Assembly: GCA_963792075.1 (NCBI GenBank)
Contig: CAWBUW010000012.1
Location: 1,240,001 to 1,304,000, forward strand
Direction: 5' to 3'
DNA: 64,000 bases
Source of the DNA: CAWBUW01 sp963792075
GTDB taxonomy: Bacteria > Chloroflexota > Anaerolineae > Anaerolineales > UBA4823
Position numbers and translations under genes: made by a program. Below, in pieces: positions 8,189 through 17,053 of this stretch. Below the pieces are notes generated by a model that saw only the letters and a list, made by a program, of their open reading frames with translations, was not told the origin of the DNA and searched no databases. How positions within the stretch are numbered: position 1 is the stretch's first letter; each line of letters starts with the position of its first letter.

Positions 8189-9427
8189 CTACTTGCGCCC
8201 TTGCCCTGGTAGGGGGGCGCCAACCAGCGCAACGCGATTACCAAAAACCTCTTTCCCCAGCTCCATGTCATAATGGGCCTTCCCAATATCCTCAAAGGTA
8301 TAAATCTGCCCGAGGCATGGATCGATCTTTCCAGCGCATACCAATTGGTTGTACGCCTTCGCCTGGCCATCGTTTGTGCCATGCGATCCCTGTAACCGTT
8401 TCTGGCGCACCCAATGATAGCGTAAATCAACCATAGCAGAGTATCCTGTCGTGCCAGCGCAAATCACCACCATACCACCGGCCTCACAGACAAAGATACT
8501 GGTTGGAATTGTGCTTTCTCCAGGATGTTCAAAAACGATATCCGGATTACGCTTCTCGCCAAGCGCGTCCCAGAATGCTTTGCCGAATGCCCTGCAACCA
8601 TTCACCCATTTCTTTTGGCCATCATTATCTGTCCAGTGAGGCGGAATGCCCCAATGGGTGAAATTACTGCGGTTGATATAGCCCACTGCGCCCAGTTTTT
8701 TGCAATATTCACCGCGCGCATCATCCGAGACGACTGCGACTGCCCTTGCGCCGTGGGTTGCTGCAAGCTGGATGGCCTGTCCACCCAGCCCGCCTGAGCC
8801 TCCCCAAACCAGGACAACATCGCCCTGTTTCAATACATTGCCTTCCCACCCAAACAACATACGGTAAGCTGTAGTACCCACCAATGTAGGAGCAGCAGCT
8901 TCCTCCCAGGTAAGGCGAGCAGCCTTGGGCAAGACTGCGTGGGCTTGCGCAATACAAAACTGACCGAAGGATCCAAAATTGGTGTTATATCCCCAGATTT
9001 GAGCTGAGGGAGCGAGCATGGGGTCCTTGCCTGCTTTAATCCAGGGATCTTCCAAATCCCAATACCCATGATGTACGACAACTTCATCTCCGACTTTGAC
9101 ATTTTCTACCGCGCTGCCAACAGCATACACAATCCCAGAAACATCGCTGCCGCCGATGTGGAAGTCATAAGGTTCGCCCATCTTTTGCCGGATGGCGATC
9201 ACATCGACGGGGATACCCCTTGCGGCCCACACATTGTTGAAGTTAATGCCTGCCGCCATGACCCCAATCAATACTTCATGAGGCTTGATTTGCGGAACGT
9301 CAATTTCCTCGACCTGGAAGGCGGTTCTAGGGTCTCCAAAGCGATTCTGGCGGACTACTTGTGCAAACATTTTCTGAGGTACTTCACCAACGGGTGGCAA
9401 AGATCCAATGGCCGGTGTATTACTCAT
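8189..9427 (-). CDS. ccrA: Crotonyl-CoA carboxylase/reductase-like enoyl-CoA reductase
   Basis: The 412-residue protein is a zinc-independent medium-chain dehydrogenase/reductase with the CCR signature: INFNNVWAARGIP near residue 61, HIGGSDVSGIV, WGYNTNFGSF near 145, the NADPH loop WGGSGGLGGQAIQLA, and the late QKRLQGSHGTN. CCRs reduce crotonyl-CoA with NADPH and CO2 to ethylmalonyl-CoA. The residue following WGY is Asn148, where I recall Glu in authentic carboxylating enzymes (the CO2-pocket Glu), so carboxylation is uncertain. ATG at 9427 is chosen over TTG at 9448 because AGGAGG lies eight bases upstream. No ethylmalonyl-CoA-pathway partner is adjacent. It is probably repressed by the neighbouring TetR protein. 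Confidence 0.85.
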   Translation of the reverse strand: MSNTPAIGSLPPVGEVPQKMFAQVVRQNRFGDPRTAFQVEEIDVPQIKPHEVLIGVMAAGINFNNVWAARGIPVDVIAIRQKMGEPYDFHIGGSDVSGIVYAVGSAVENVKVGDEVVVHHGYWDLEDPWIKAGKDPMLAPSAQIWGYNTNFGSFGQFCIAQAHAVLPKAARLTWEEAAAPTLVGTTAYRMLFGWEGNVLKQGDVVLVWGGSGGLGGQAIQLAATHGARAVAVVSDDARGEYCKKLGAVGYINRSNFTHWGIPPHWTDNDGQKKWVNGCRAFGKAFWDALGEKRNPDIVFEHPGESTIPTSIFVCEAGGMVVICAGTTGYSAMVDLRYHWVRQKRLQGSHGTNDGQAKAYNQLVCAGKIDPCLGQIYTFEDIGKAHYDMELGKEVFGNRVALVGAPLPGQGRK

Positions 9428-9496
9428 GATGAATGCCTCCTGTTTCAATATTTATAGTCCAACCCAGTCTACCTGGGTATATGCGGCGTTCTGACT

Positions 9497-9527
9497 AAGA
9501 CAGACCGGTCGGTCTTATGAGATTATA
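9497..9527 (-). promoter_or_regulatory. ccr -10 box and TetR operator
   Basis: Read on the minus strand, TATAAT (9527-9522) is followed after five bases by the operator at 9516-9497. Its plus-strand sequence is identical to the 20-mer at 7542-7561, and the spacing from -10 is almost the same as at tetR. This indicates that the same repressor controls both promoters. Confidence 0.8.
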
Positions 9528-9566
9528 ACATGAATCACCCCATTCCGGTTGAGTGATGCAACCACC

Positions 9567-9656
9567 GGGTGCACTAAAAGGTTGTTAGGGGTTGTGTGCG
9601 GGCGGCGTACGCCGCCCGCACACAACCCCCTTTACAACAACTTTTGAGTGCTCCCC
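9567..9656. mobile_element. MITE-like hairpin element, copy 1
   Basis: The 90-bp element begins GGGTGCACT and ends AGTGCTCCCC. Its centre, 9588-9629, is a 21-bp perfect inverted repeat around GTAC; a 6-bp stem (9581-9586 with 9636-9641) and further pairs to the ends enclose it. AACCACC precedes it and AACCACT follows it, as expected of a 7-bp target duplication with one change. A second copy is at 23550-23641. It has no coding capacity. It lies 61 bases downstream of the stop of the minus-strand ATPase gene. Confidence 0.75.
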
Positions 9657-9717
9657 AACCACTTGGTCCACACCAGACGAAGAAGTCAAGACCACCTTCA
9701 CCTGTCGATGGAGCACA

Positions 9718-11106
9718 TCATCCCATCATTGCCGGCAAGTCAAACAGCGATAAGTCCTGGCGCTGCTGCACATCTTGGATCAAGTGGTTGGTGAATCCGG
9801 AACGGGAGCACAACCCGTAATGAATTCGTTTCCCCTCCAATTCGGATTGAGCCAGGCCTGCTTTACGTTCCAGGTTTGCCAGGATGTCGCTGCCTGCTGG
9901 TTTGTTGGTCCATTTGCATTCCACCAGCATGGCATCCATCTCGCCCAACACAACCAGGTCAATCTCCTCGTTCGCCTTCCACCAGTTCCCAATATTCACC
10001 GGCGCGAAGGGGAGATTCCCGGATAACCCTGACGACCACAAAAATTGCCGGCACACTTCTTCAAAAGCCAGGCCTGTGAATAGATCAAGCTGAGGCAGCA
10101 CCTGGTTATTCAAGATAATCTGGGAACCACCGCGTTCGAGCTGTGAGCGGTTCGGGTGAACAAAACGGAACCAGAAACGTAAATAATGGTCTTTTAAGCG
10201 ATAAATCCCGCGACGGCTCTTGTGAGGTTGCGTCTCTGTCACCGGCACCCGGCGCTCTACCAGGTGAAGCTGCTGCAAGGTGTCCAGGTATGCAGTGGCG
10301 CCTCCGATTCCGGTGGCTTGCTTGATTTCATTCAAGCGAGTTTTCCCGGCAGCAATTGCCTCCAGAATGGCAAAATAGTTACGCGGCTCACGCAGTTCCT
10401 GCTGCAAGATAAAGCGTACTTCATCATATAAAAATGATCCACGCGTTAGGATGTCATCTTGAATATTCTGCGCCAGGGAATCATCTGCTTGCAGGGTATG
10501 CAAATAGGCTGGGGTACCGCCATAGACCGCATAAGCGCGCACCCTATCCTCGGGGGCATAATCGGGAAAGAACAAGCGAGCATCCTGAAACAGGAGCGGT
10601 TCAAGTAAATACTGTCCTGTCCGGCGCCCATAGAGTGGAGCCCGGTATCCCAGAACCGTTTCTTCCATCATGCCGATATAGGAACCGCAGATAATCAACA
10701 TCACCAGGCTGTTTTTGAGGCTCTGATCCCACACACGTTGAAGGATGCTTGCCAGGGGTGGGTGAGCGCTGACCAGGTAGGGAAATTCATCCAATACCAC
10801 GATCAGACGTTCGGTTTGGGCTGCCTGGGCCAAAGCCTGGAATAAATCTTCCCAGGTGGTATACACGGCTTTCAACTGGTTGGGGCCAAACAGTACAGCA
10901 TTGACCGCGCTGGAAAGAGCTACGCGCAAGGATACTTCCGAACCCAAATCGGAGACGAAGAAAATTGCCCGCTTTCCTTCGCAGAAGCGTGCCAACAATT
11001 CCGTTTTGCCGACCCGCCTGCGGCCATAGAGTACAAAAAACTCCGCCTGGCCTGAGGCAAATCGCTTCTCCAACAAATCTAATTCAGAGACACGGTTGAC
11101 AAACAT
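9718..11106 (-). CDS. AAA ATPase, archaeal-ATPase/DUF234 type
   Basis: The 462-residue protein has Walker A GRRRVGKTELL near residue 25, Walker B LIVVLDEFPYL near residue 105, an ATPase_2-type (PF01637) core, a winged-helix middle (ILEAIAAGKTRLNEIKQATGIG) and a C-terminal nuclease-like segment with EEVCRQFLW, EIDLVVLGEMDAMLVECKW, the DUF234 arrangement. These proteins are common in archaea and anaerobic bacteria, and their role is unknown. The E-x-D...E-x-K pattern resembles a PD-(D/E)xK fold. ATG at 11106 is chosen since AGGAG lies seven bases upstream, whereas ATG at 11112 is too close to it. It is a single-gene unit. Confidence 0.85.
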   Translation of the reverse strand: MFVNRVSELDLLEKRFASGQAEFFVLYGRRRVGKTELLARFCEGKRAIFFVSDLGSEVSLRVALSSAVNAVLFGPNQLKAVYTTWEDLFQALAQAAQTERLIVVLDEFPYLVSAHPPLASILQRVWDQSLKNSLVMLIICGSYIGMMEETVLGYRAPLYGRRTGQYLLEPLLFQDARLFFPDYAPEDRVRAYAVYGGTPAYLHTLQADDSLAQNIQDDILTRGSFLYDEVRFILQQELREPRNYFAILEAIAAGKTRLNEIKQATGIGGATAYLDTLQQLHLVERRVPVTETQPHKSRRGIYRLKDHYLRFWFRFVHPNRSQLERGGSQIILNNQVLPQLDLFTGLAFEEVCRQFLWSSGLSGNLPFAPVNIGNWWKANEEIDLVVLGEMDAMLVECKWTNKPAGSDILANLERKAGLAQSELEGKRIHYGLCSRSGFTNHLIQDVQQRQDLSLFDLPAMMG

Positions 11107-11236
11107 AAACATACTCCTACCTAAGGAAATCTAAATTATGATAATCATGATTTCCTTATATGAATTGTAGCACAATACTGCCACTCAGGCTACATTTCAA
11201 TGTTAACGATGTTGATGTTTAAATGAATATGCAGTA

Positions 11237-11323
11237 TCATCTCAATAAAAGGGAGGTGTGGAGTGTTTTGTGCGTGCGAAGCACGCACAAAACACTCCAC
11301 ACCCCAAGTTATTGAGAAGTTAC
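11237..11323. repeat. Long hairpin flanked by an 11-bp direct repeat
   Basis: Bases 11255-11277 and 11281-11303 form a perfect 23-bp stem with loop GAA. An outer 9-bp inverted repeat, TCTCAATAA (11240-11248) with TTATTGAGA (11309-11317), surrounds it. AATATGCAGTA occurs directly before (11226-11236) and after (11324-11334) the element, like a target duplication. It sits between divergently transcribed genes, so it is not a simple terminator. Confidence 0.6.
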
Positions 11324-11397
11324 AATATGCAGTACTATTAAAACTGCACTGGCGAATTACAAAGCAACAGAAAGAAATGTAATCAAGGAAAACCTTC

Positions 11398-11895
11398 ATG
11401 GAAAATGTAACATCGTTACCCGTAGACCTGATCGGTAAGGATTTGAATGAGATTCCCACACCGGGCCTGGTGGTGGATCTACCTGTGTTAAAAGAAAACC
11501 TGGTCACCATGCAGAAAATGGTAAATACATACGGTAAATCATTGCGCCCTCATATCAAGACGCATAAGTGCAGCACCGTTGCACGCATGCAAATAGATGC
11601 GGGGGCTGTTGGCGTTACCTGCGCGACCGTGGGGGAGGCAGAGGCGATGGCTGCCGCAGGAATCCGGGACATTTTGATCGCCAACCAGATCGTGACCCGG
11701 GAGAAATTAGCCGGGCTTGTCCGCATGTTGGAAATTTGTGACTTGAAATTTGCAGTGGACAGTCTTTACGGGATCGAAATCGCCGATGCAGTTGCCCAAC
11801 AGCATGATCGTGTCTTTGAAGTATTGGTCGAGGTGGATAGCGGGGGAAACCGCTGCGGCGCGCAATCTCCCGAAGGAGACCATGAGTCTGGTTGA
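11398..11895 (+). CDS. D-threonine aldolase-like PLP enzyme, N-terminal part (frameshifted)
   Basis: The frame encodes the start of an alanine-racemase-fold, PLP-dependent enzyme of the D-threonine aldolase / D-serine deaminase (DSD1) type. PTPGLVVDLPVL and LRPHIKTHKC, with the PLP-binding Lys in HIKTHK near residue 59, are characteristic, as is VEVDSGGNRCGA. After that point it runs out of frame and stops at 11893-11895. Skipping one base near 11872 continues into the piece ending at 12493, giving a protein of about 365 residues. These enzymes split D-3-hydroxy-amino acids or deaminate D-serine. A relation to the D-amino-acid cluster at 40-53 kb is possible. Confidence 0.82.
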   Translation: MENVTSLPVDLIGKDLNEIPTPGLVVDLPVLKENLVTMQKMVNTYGKSLRPHIKTHKCSTVARMQIDAGAVGVTCATVGEAEAMAAAGIRDILIANQIVTREKLAGLVRMLEICDLKFAVDSLYGIEIADAVAQQHDRVFEVLVEVDSGGNRCGAQSPEGDHESG

Positions 11896-12493
11896 ACGAG
11901 TATTACGCAGTCATTCTCTGAAATTTGGAGGCATCCAGGCGTATTTTGGCGGAACGAGTTACATCAAGGATTTGGAAGAACGCAAGCGCACAGTGGATGC
12001 CAGCGACCAATCCTTGAGGAATGTATTAGAGACTGTCCAGAAGGTATGCGATATTCCACGGGTGAGTGGAGCAGGTAGTGGGAACGCCACCTTCCACTTG
12101 CAGAACAGCCTGCTGACCGAGATCCAGTCAGGGAGTTATGTGTATTCAGATACCACGTATCGCGAGCTGGCTGCGGACTACCGGCCCGCCCTCTTTGTTC
12201 TCTCCACAACCATCAGCCACCCGACTGCCTCCCGCATTGTCCTGGACGTGGGCTTGAAAGGCATGGGGACGGAGTTCTCCGATCCCGAGCTGGTGGATTA
12301 TCCCCACCTGGCCCAGCCGCATTTCAGTGAGGAGCACCTGCAGTGGCAGGTGGAGCAGGGGCCATCTCCGGAAATTGGGGAAAAAGTCTTGATTATTCCT
12401 TCCCACTGCTGCTCCACGGTTAATTTACACAGGCGTTGTTTTGTAGTCCAGGAACGCAAGGTGGTGGATGTGTGGGAGATCGACGCTTTCTAA
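11882..12493 (+). CDS. D-threonine aldolase-like PLP enzyme, C-terminal part (frameshifted)
   Basis: This is the second half of the enzyme that starts at 11398. It includes VSGAGSGNATF (phosphate-binding region), SDTTY and the C-terminal barrel with IIPSHCCSTVNLH, where the His and Cys correspond to the metal site of D-threonine aldolases. ATG 11882 is only the first Met in frame; homology starts about 11873. Confidence 0.8.
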   Translation: MSLVERVLRSHSLKFGGIQAYFGGTSYIKDLEERKRTVDASDQSLRNVLETVQKVCDIPRVSGAGSGNATFHLQNSLLTEIQSGSYVYSDTTYRELAADYRPALFVLSTTISHPTASRIVLDVGLKGMGTEFSDPELVDYPHLAQPHFSEEHLQWQVEQGPSPEIGEKVLIIPSHCCSTVNLHRRCFVVQERKVVDVWEIDAF

Positions 12494-12550
12494 CTGAGTT
12501 GAGAGAATAAAAAAACCGATATAGGAATCCACCCTTCTCCTCTCTATACC

Positions 12551-14626
12551 ATGACCCAAGCCAAAAGTATCCTCTTTTCCCATTACAAATCGATTCTTAT
12601 CTACCTGGCTCAGATTTTGGCGTTGGCCATCATTTACCATCTCGCCGCCCGCCTGGGGCTAAGGATGGCCTATGTCCAGGCCAATACATCGCCGGTCTGG
12701 CCGCCCACCGGCATCGGTATGGCGGCTTTATTGATTTTTGGGTACCGCTATTGGCCCGGGATCAGCCTGGGCGTCTTATTGGGGTCCCTGCTCACCGGCG
12801 CTCCGCTCGACCTGGCAGCCGGTATGTCGCTTGGGAACACCTTAGAGGCGGTGGTCGCGGTCTATTTTTTGAAGAAGATCGTCGGCCTGCATAACGAATT
12901 GGATCGTATTCAGGATGTCGTCGGGCTGCTCCTGGTCGCACTGGTTTGCACCACCATCGGCGCCAGCATGGGGACTACGACTTTGATGCTCACCGGGAAT
13001 GGCGATTGGCACAACTTTTGGGCGATCTGGTTCACCTGGTGGATCGGAGATCTGCTTGGCGCGCTGGTCATCGCGCCCATACTCTTCACCTGGACACCTT
13101 TCCCGCCAACCCAGGCTAATCGACGTTCCTTCATCGAAGGGGGGATTCTTTTAGCGTTGGTGGCAGCCGTCACCTGGTTTGTCTTCAGCAGCTTGCCGCC
13201 TGTTGGCGTATTCCACCAGGCGCTGATCTACGTCATTTTCCCGTTCGTGATCTGGGCAGCGCTGCGTTTCGGCCAGCGAGGAGCTACGCTGGCCATCTTC
13301 GTTGTTTCTGGGATCGCCATCTGGGGCACAACCCAAGGAACGGGGCCGTTTTCGCTGGAGTCGAAGAATGATAGCCTGGTACTTTTGCAGACCTTCATGG
13401 CGGTTGTAACCTTGACTGCCCTGATCCTGGCAGCAGCCACCATTGAACGGCGAAAAGCCGCGCATGCCCTCCGGCAGCGTGTCGACGACCTGGCAACCTT
13501 GAACGATGCCTCGAAAACCTTTCTGGATAATATTGAGATCACGAATATTTTTCAAACCATTTGCCGGCTGGCCGTCTTTCGCCTGGGCCTGGATGTTGCC
13601 TGGATCGAAACCAGGTATAAAAATGATGCCGGAGAAGAAAGCCAGGTGATCGGATATGGGGCCGCCCTCGCCACGATCCAATCTTTGAAGGAAAAATGGC
13701 AGGGACTTAATGCCTCCGATCAAGACCAGGCCTCTCCTGTAGTGTATGAGCTGAATCCCCTCTTGCCACCAGGCAAGTTGGAGGGGTCTTCCTACCAGGT
13801 CTATGCAGTTTTTCCTCTCATTTTCAGCAGCCGGCCGATCGGAACACTCCGCCTGCTCAGTAAACAGAAGGATTTTTTCACGCAAGATAACCAGGTCCTG
13901 CTCCAATCCTATGCCAACCTGGCGGCAGTTGCCATTCAAAACGCCCTGTTGTTTGACGAGGTCAGGCGCAGCAATAAGCAGCTGCATGGGCTGTCCCAGC
14001 GCCTGATGAAGGCACAGGAGGATGAACGCCTGCACCTTTCGCGTGAGCTGCACGACGAATCGGGCCAATTATTGACTGCTCTCACTTTCCAACTGGGCCT
14101 CCTGGATCGCAACCTGGACCAGCCAAAAGTATTACGCGAGCGGATCGATGAATTAAAGATCACTGCCAATCAAATCCAGGACAACCTCCACAAGCTGGCA
14201 GTGAATTTACGGCCTGCCAGCCTGGACCACCTGGGCCTGGTGACGACTTTGCAGCAGTTCATCACCGAGTTTAACCGCCAGTACGAGATTTCCATTGATT
14301 TTGAAGCGGTTGGTATGCAGGGCAAGCGGCTGCCGATTGAGATTGAAACGGCTTTCTTCCGCATCGTTCAAGAGTCTCTGACCAATGTTGTGCTGCATGC
14401 CCAGGCGACGCGTGTGGACGTTCTCCTGAACCTGCATAACCAGCATGTGGTTTTGGTTGTCGAAGATGACGGCGTCGGCTTTTTGCCCGGTTCTCCCAGC
14501 CTGGAAGACCATCTTGGATTGTTCGGGATGCGGGAACGTATTGAAATGCTGGCGGGTGCGTTCATGATCGAAAGCTCCCCAGGGAAAGGTACGACCGTGA
14601 AAGCCGAGGTCCCTAACTATGATTAA
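12551..14626 (+). CDS. MASE1-GAF sensor histidine kinase, NarL type
   Basis: The 691-residue kinase has an N-terminal MASE1 membrane sensor of about eight segments (residues 15-300, with NTSPVWPPTGIGMAALLIFG), a coiled linker, a GAF domain (about 315-475), and a HisKA_3 phosphoacceptor ERLHLSRELHDESGQLL with His near 499. It ends in a HATPase domain with IVQESLTNVVLHA, DDGVGF and GLFGMRERI. It would phosphorylate the response regulator whose start overlaps its last eight bases. The signal is unknown. The pair stands directly upstream of a BMP-type ABC importer operon and may control it. There is no clear ribosome binding site at ATG 12551. Confidence 0.92.
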   Translation: MTQAKSILFSHYKSILIYLAQILALAIIYHLAARLGLRMAYVQANTSPVWPPTGIGMAALLIFGYRYWPGISLGVLLGSLLTGAPLDLAAGMSLGNTLEAVVAVYFLKKIVGLHNELDRIQDVVGLLLVALVCTTIGASMGTTTLMLTGNGDWHNFWAIWFTWWIGDLLGALVIAPILFTWTPFPPTQANRRSFIEGGILLALVAAVTWFVFSSLPPVGVFHQALIYVIFPFVIWAALRFGQRGATLAIFVVSGIAIWGTTQGTGPFSLESKNDSLVLLQTFMAVVTLTALILAAATIERRKAAHALRQRVDDLATLNDASKTFLDNIEITNIFQTICRLAVFRLGLDVAWIETRYKNDAGEESQVIGYGAALATIQSLKEKWQGLNASDQDQASPVVYELNPLLPPGKLEGSSYQVYAVFPLIFSSRPIGTLRLLSKQKDFFTQDNQVLLQSYANLAAVAIQNALLFDEVRRSNKQLHGLSQRLMKAQEDERLHLSRELHDESGQLLTALTFQLGLLDRNLDQPKVLRERIDELKITANQIQDNLHKLAVNLRPASLDHLGLVTTLQQFITEFNRQYEISIDFEAVGMQGKRLPIEIETAFFRIVQESLTNVVLHAQATRVDVLLNLHNQHVVLVVEDDGVGFLPGSPSLEDHLGLFGMRERIEMLAGAFMIESSPGKGTTVKAEVPNYD

Positions 14627-15257
14627 AGTCCTGGTCGCAGATGATCATGCCATCGTCCGGACTGGCCTGCGCGCCTTGCTGAACGATGAAAGCAGCATGG
14701 AGCTGGTGGGGGAAGCCTCCGGCGGGTATGAAGCGATGGAACTGGTTGAGAAAACCCAACCAGATGTTCTGGTCCTCGACCTCAGCATGCCTGATTTGGA
14801 CGGAATTTCCGTCACTCGCAAGATCAAGCCCAATTTCCCAGATTTACGCATCCTGATTTTGACTTTGCATGAGGATGAAGCCTTACTAAAAGAGGCCATC
14901 AAGGCTGGAGCCTCTGGCTATATTCTCAAGCGAGCCGCCGAGTCGGAATTGATCTCCGCGATCCGGATTGTTTTACGCGGTGACCTTTACGTGGATCCAT
15001 CCATGGTGCGGAGTTTACTTGGAGAGCCAGGGCAGCCTCTGCCTGCTCAAAGAACATCCATGGAAAACCTCACCCCGCGTGAGATAGATATCCTCAAGCT
15101 GATTGTGGAAGGCTACACTAACCAACAGATGGGTGAAAAACTGAATATCAGTACCCGCACCGTCGAAGGCCACCGGGCGAATATCAACGATAAGCTGGGT
15201 TTGCACAGCCGTGTCGAGCTGGTTCGTTATGCCCGCGAACACGGCCTGATCCAATAA
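14619..15257 (+). CDS. LuxR/NarL-family response regulator
   Basis: This 212-residue protein has a receiver domain (residues 1-120) with acid pair ADDH, phosphoacceptor Asp in VLDLSMPDLDG near residue 53, Thr in ILTLHED and Lys in ILKRAAE, then a LuxR helix-turn-helix (LTPREIDILKLIVEGYTNQQMGEKL followed by ISTRTVEGHRANINDKLG). It is the cognate regulator of the kinase upstream, with which it overlaps by eight bases. A terminator hairpin follows, so it regulates the next operon, if at all, in trans. Confidence 0.95.
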   Translation: MIKVLVADDHAIVRTGLRALLNDESSMELVGEASGGYEAMELVEKTQPDVLVLDLSMPDLDGISVTRKIKPNFPDLRILILTLHEDEALLKEAIKAGASGYILKRAAESELISAIRIVLRGDLYVDPSMVRSLLGEPGQPLPAQRTSMENLTPREIDILKLIVEGYTNQQMGEKLNISTRTVEGHRANINDKLGLHSRVELVRYAREHGLIQ

Positions 15258-15310
15258 CCCAACCAGTCCAAAAGCTAAAGCGGCGCTCATTACCGCAGCT
15301 ATCCCGCTTC

Positions 15311-15339
15311 CCCGCCCCCGTATTTTCTACGGGGGCGGG
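15311..15339 (+). terminator. Terminator hairpin after kinase/regulator pair
   Basis: CCCGCCCCCGT (15311-15321) pairs with ACGGGGGCGGG (15329-15339) around a 7-base loop. An imperfect T-rich stretch follows at about 15344. It lies 54 bases after the response-regulator stop and 163 bases before the ABC operon. Confidence 0.65.
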
Positions 15340-15502
15340 CTGCGTATTTATCCCCCCACCTGGCGGATAGAAACCCCAACTTTTTACGCTTACATTGATT
15401 ACCGTGTTTTTATATGATGTAAGGTAAGCCAATGGATCCTGGCTCATTCATTCACGCCGTCCGTTGAGCCTTTGCATCATCCTCTCACTCCATAGGAGAT
15501 CT

Positions 15503-17053
15503 ATGACCGACCGCCTCGATCCGCCACCTGCCACCTTGCCTCTGTTTTCGATGCGCAGGATTACCAAGGCCTTTCCTGGTGTTCTGGCAAACAACCAGAT
15601 CGACCTGGACATTTACGCCTCTGAAATCCACGCCCTGCTGGGGGAAAACGGCGCCGGGAAAAGCACTTTGATGAAGATCCTCTACGGGTTTTACAGCTCG
15701 GACTCTGGTCAAATCCTGCATCATGGGGAAGCGGTCTCGATCCGTTCTCCGCATGACGCCCGTGCAGTCCAGATCGGAATGGTTTTCCAGGATTTTAGCC
15801 TGATCCCGGCTCTTAGTGTAGCTGAGAACATTGCATTGTTCCTACCCCATCTTCCATCGGTGTTAAAGATGAAAGAAATCGAAGGGCGCATCCGGGAAGT
15901 CTCGAAGCGCTATGACCTGCAGGTGGATCCGCATGCCATGGTATCCCAGCTCTCGGTCGGGGAACAGCAAAAAGTGGAGATCCTCAAGCTATTGCTTGCG
16001 AATTCACGTTTGCTGATCCTGGATGAGCCAACCCGGGTGCTTGCTCCCCATGAGGTGGAAGCGCTTTTCAGCGTGCTCGACAGCTTACGAAAAGATGGAT
16101 ATGCGGTGGTGCTGATCACCCACAAAATGAGAGAGGTCCTGGGATGCGCAGACCGTATTACAGTGCTGCGCAGTGGTCGCGTGGCTGGCTCCTTGCTTCG
16201 CTCCACTGCCAGTGAAGATAACCTCGTCTCGTTGATGTTTGAGAAAAAGCTGACCTCCTTGCAGGTTGGCCGTACGCAGGTGGTCGACAATGCGGCAGTC
16301 CCTTTACTGGAGCTGCGAGATGTTGAGACACACGGCGAAGGGTGGGAAACCAGTCTCAAGGATATAGACCTGAAAATCTACCCGGGCGAGATCGTCGGCG
16401 TGGCGGGCGTTTCGGGCAATGGGCAGAAAGAACTCGGAGATGTCGTTCTGGGGATGATCCGTTGTGCGCGCGGGAAGAAGCTTCTGTTTGGAAAAGACTA
16501 CACAGATCGATCTATCCAGGAAGTTCGCCAAAGCGGGGTGGGTTTTATTCCGGAAAACCCCCTCAGCATGGCCATCGCACCGTTCATGACAGTATTGCAA
16601 AACATGGCACTGACCCGCACCGGGCGCTATGCCCGGATGGGTGGTTTAAGCATGGATTGGCAGGCAGTCACTGCAGAGGTTGAGGCTACGAAACAAAGGC
16701 TGGGATTTTCCTTTCCTCTGTACGTCCCTGCTCGCTCGCTATCCGGTGGCAACCTGCAGCGCATGGTCATCGTCCGGGAAATGGCATTGGAACCCCACTT
16801 GATCATTGCCTCCTATCTTACGCGCGGCCTGGATGTGCAGAGCACGCTCGCTGCCCGCCAGGCACTGGTGCAAGCCCGTGACAACGGCGCGGGTGTGCTC
16901 TTGATATCGGAAGATCTGGAAGAATTGTTCACGCTCAGTGACCGGCTGATCGTCCTCTATGCCGGGCAGATCGCCGGGGTTTTCAAACCGGGAGACACCA
17001 ATGTTTATGAAATCGGTCATCTCATGACCGGCTCTGAGGTTCAGCATGTCTAA
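15503..17053 (+). CDS. ABC importer ATPase (two NBDs), nucleoside/simple-sugar type
   Basis: The 516-residue protein has two nucleotide-binding domains in one chain, as in NupA/YufO and RbsA. The first NBD is canonical: GENGAGKSTLMKIL, LSVGEQQKVEILK, LLILDEPTRVL. The second has the degenerate Walker A GVAGVSGNGQKEL, signature LSGGNLQRMVIVREM and LIIASYLTRGLDV in place of the usual AQPTRGLD, which is common in this family. ATG 15503 is chosen for the TAGGAG at 15493-15498. It overlaps the first permease gene by eight bases. With two permeases and a BMP lipoprotein it forms a complete importer; the BMP class usually handles nucleosides or purine-related compounds. Confidence 0.93.
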   Translation: MTDRLDPPPATLPLFSMRRITKAFPGVLANNQIDLDIYASEIHALLGENGAGKSTLMKILYGFYSSDSGQILHHGEAVSIRSPHDARAVQIGMVFQDFSLIPALSVAENIALFLPHLPSVLKMKEIEGRIREVSKRYDLQVDPHAMVSQLSVGEQQKVEILKLLLANSRLLILDEPTRVLAPHEVEALFSVLDSLRKDGYAVVLITHKMREVLGCADRITVLRSGRVAGSLLRSTASEDNLVSLMFEKKLTSLQVGRTQVVDNAAVPLLELRDVETHGEGWETSLKDIDLKIYPGEIVGVAGVSGNGQKELGDVVLGMIRCARGKKLLFGKDYTDRSIQEVRQSGVGFIPENPLSMAIAPFMTVLQNMALTRTGRYARMGGLSMDWQAVTAEVEATKQRLGFSFPLYVPARSLSGGNLQRMVIVREMALEPHLIIASYLTRGLDVQSTLAARQALVQARDNGAGVLLISEDLEELFTLSDRLIVLYAGQIAGVFKPGDTNVYEIGHLMTGSEVQHV

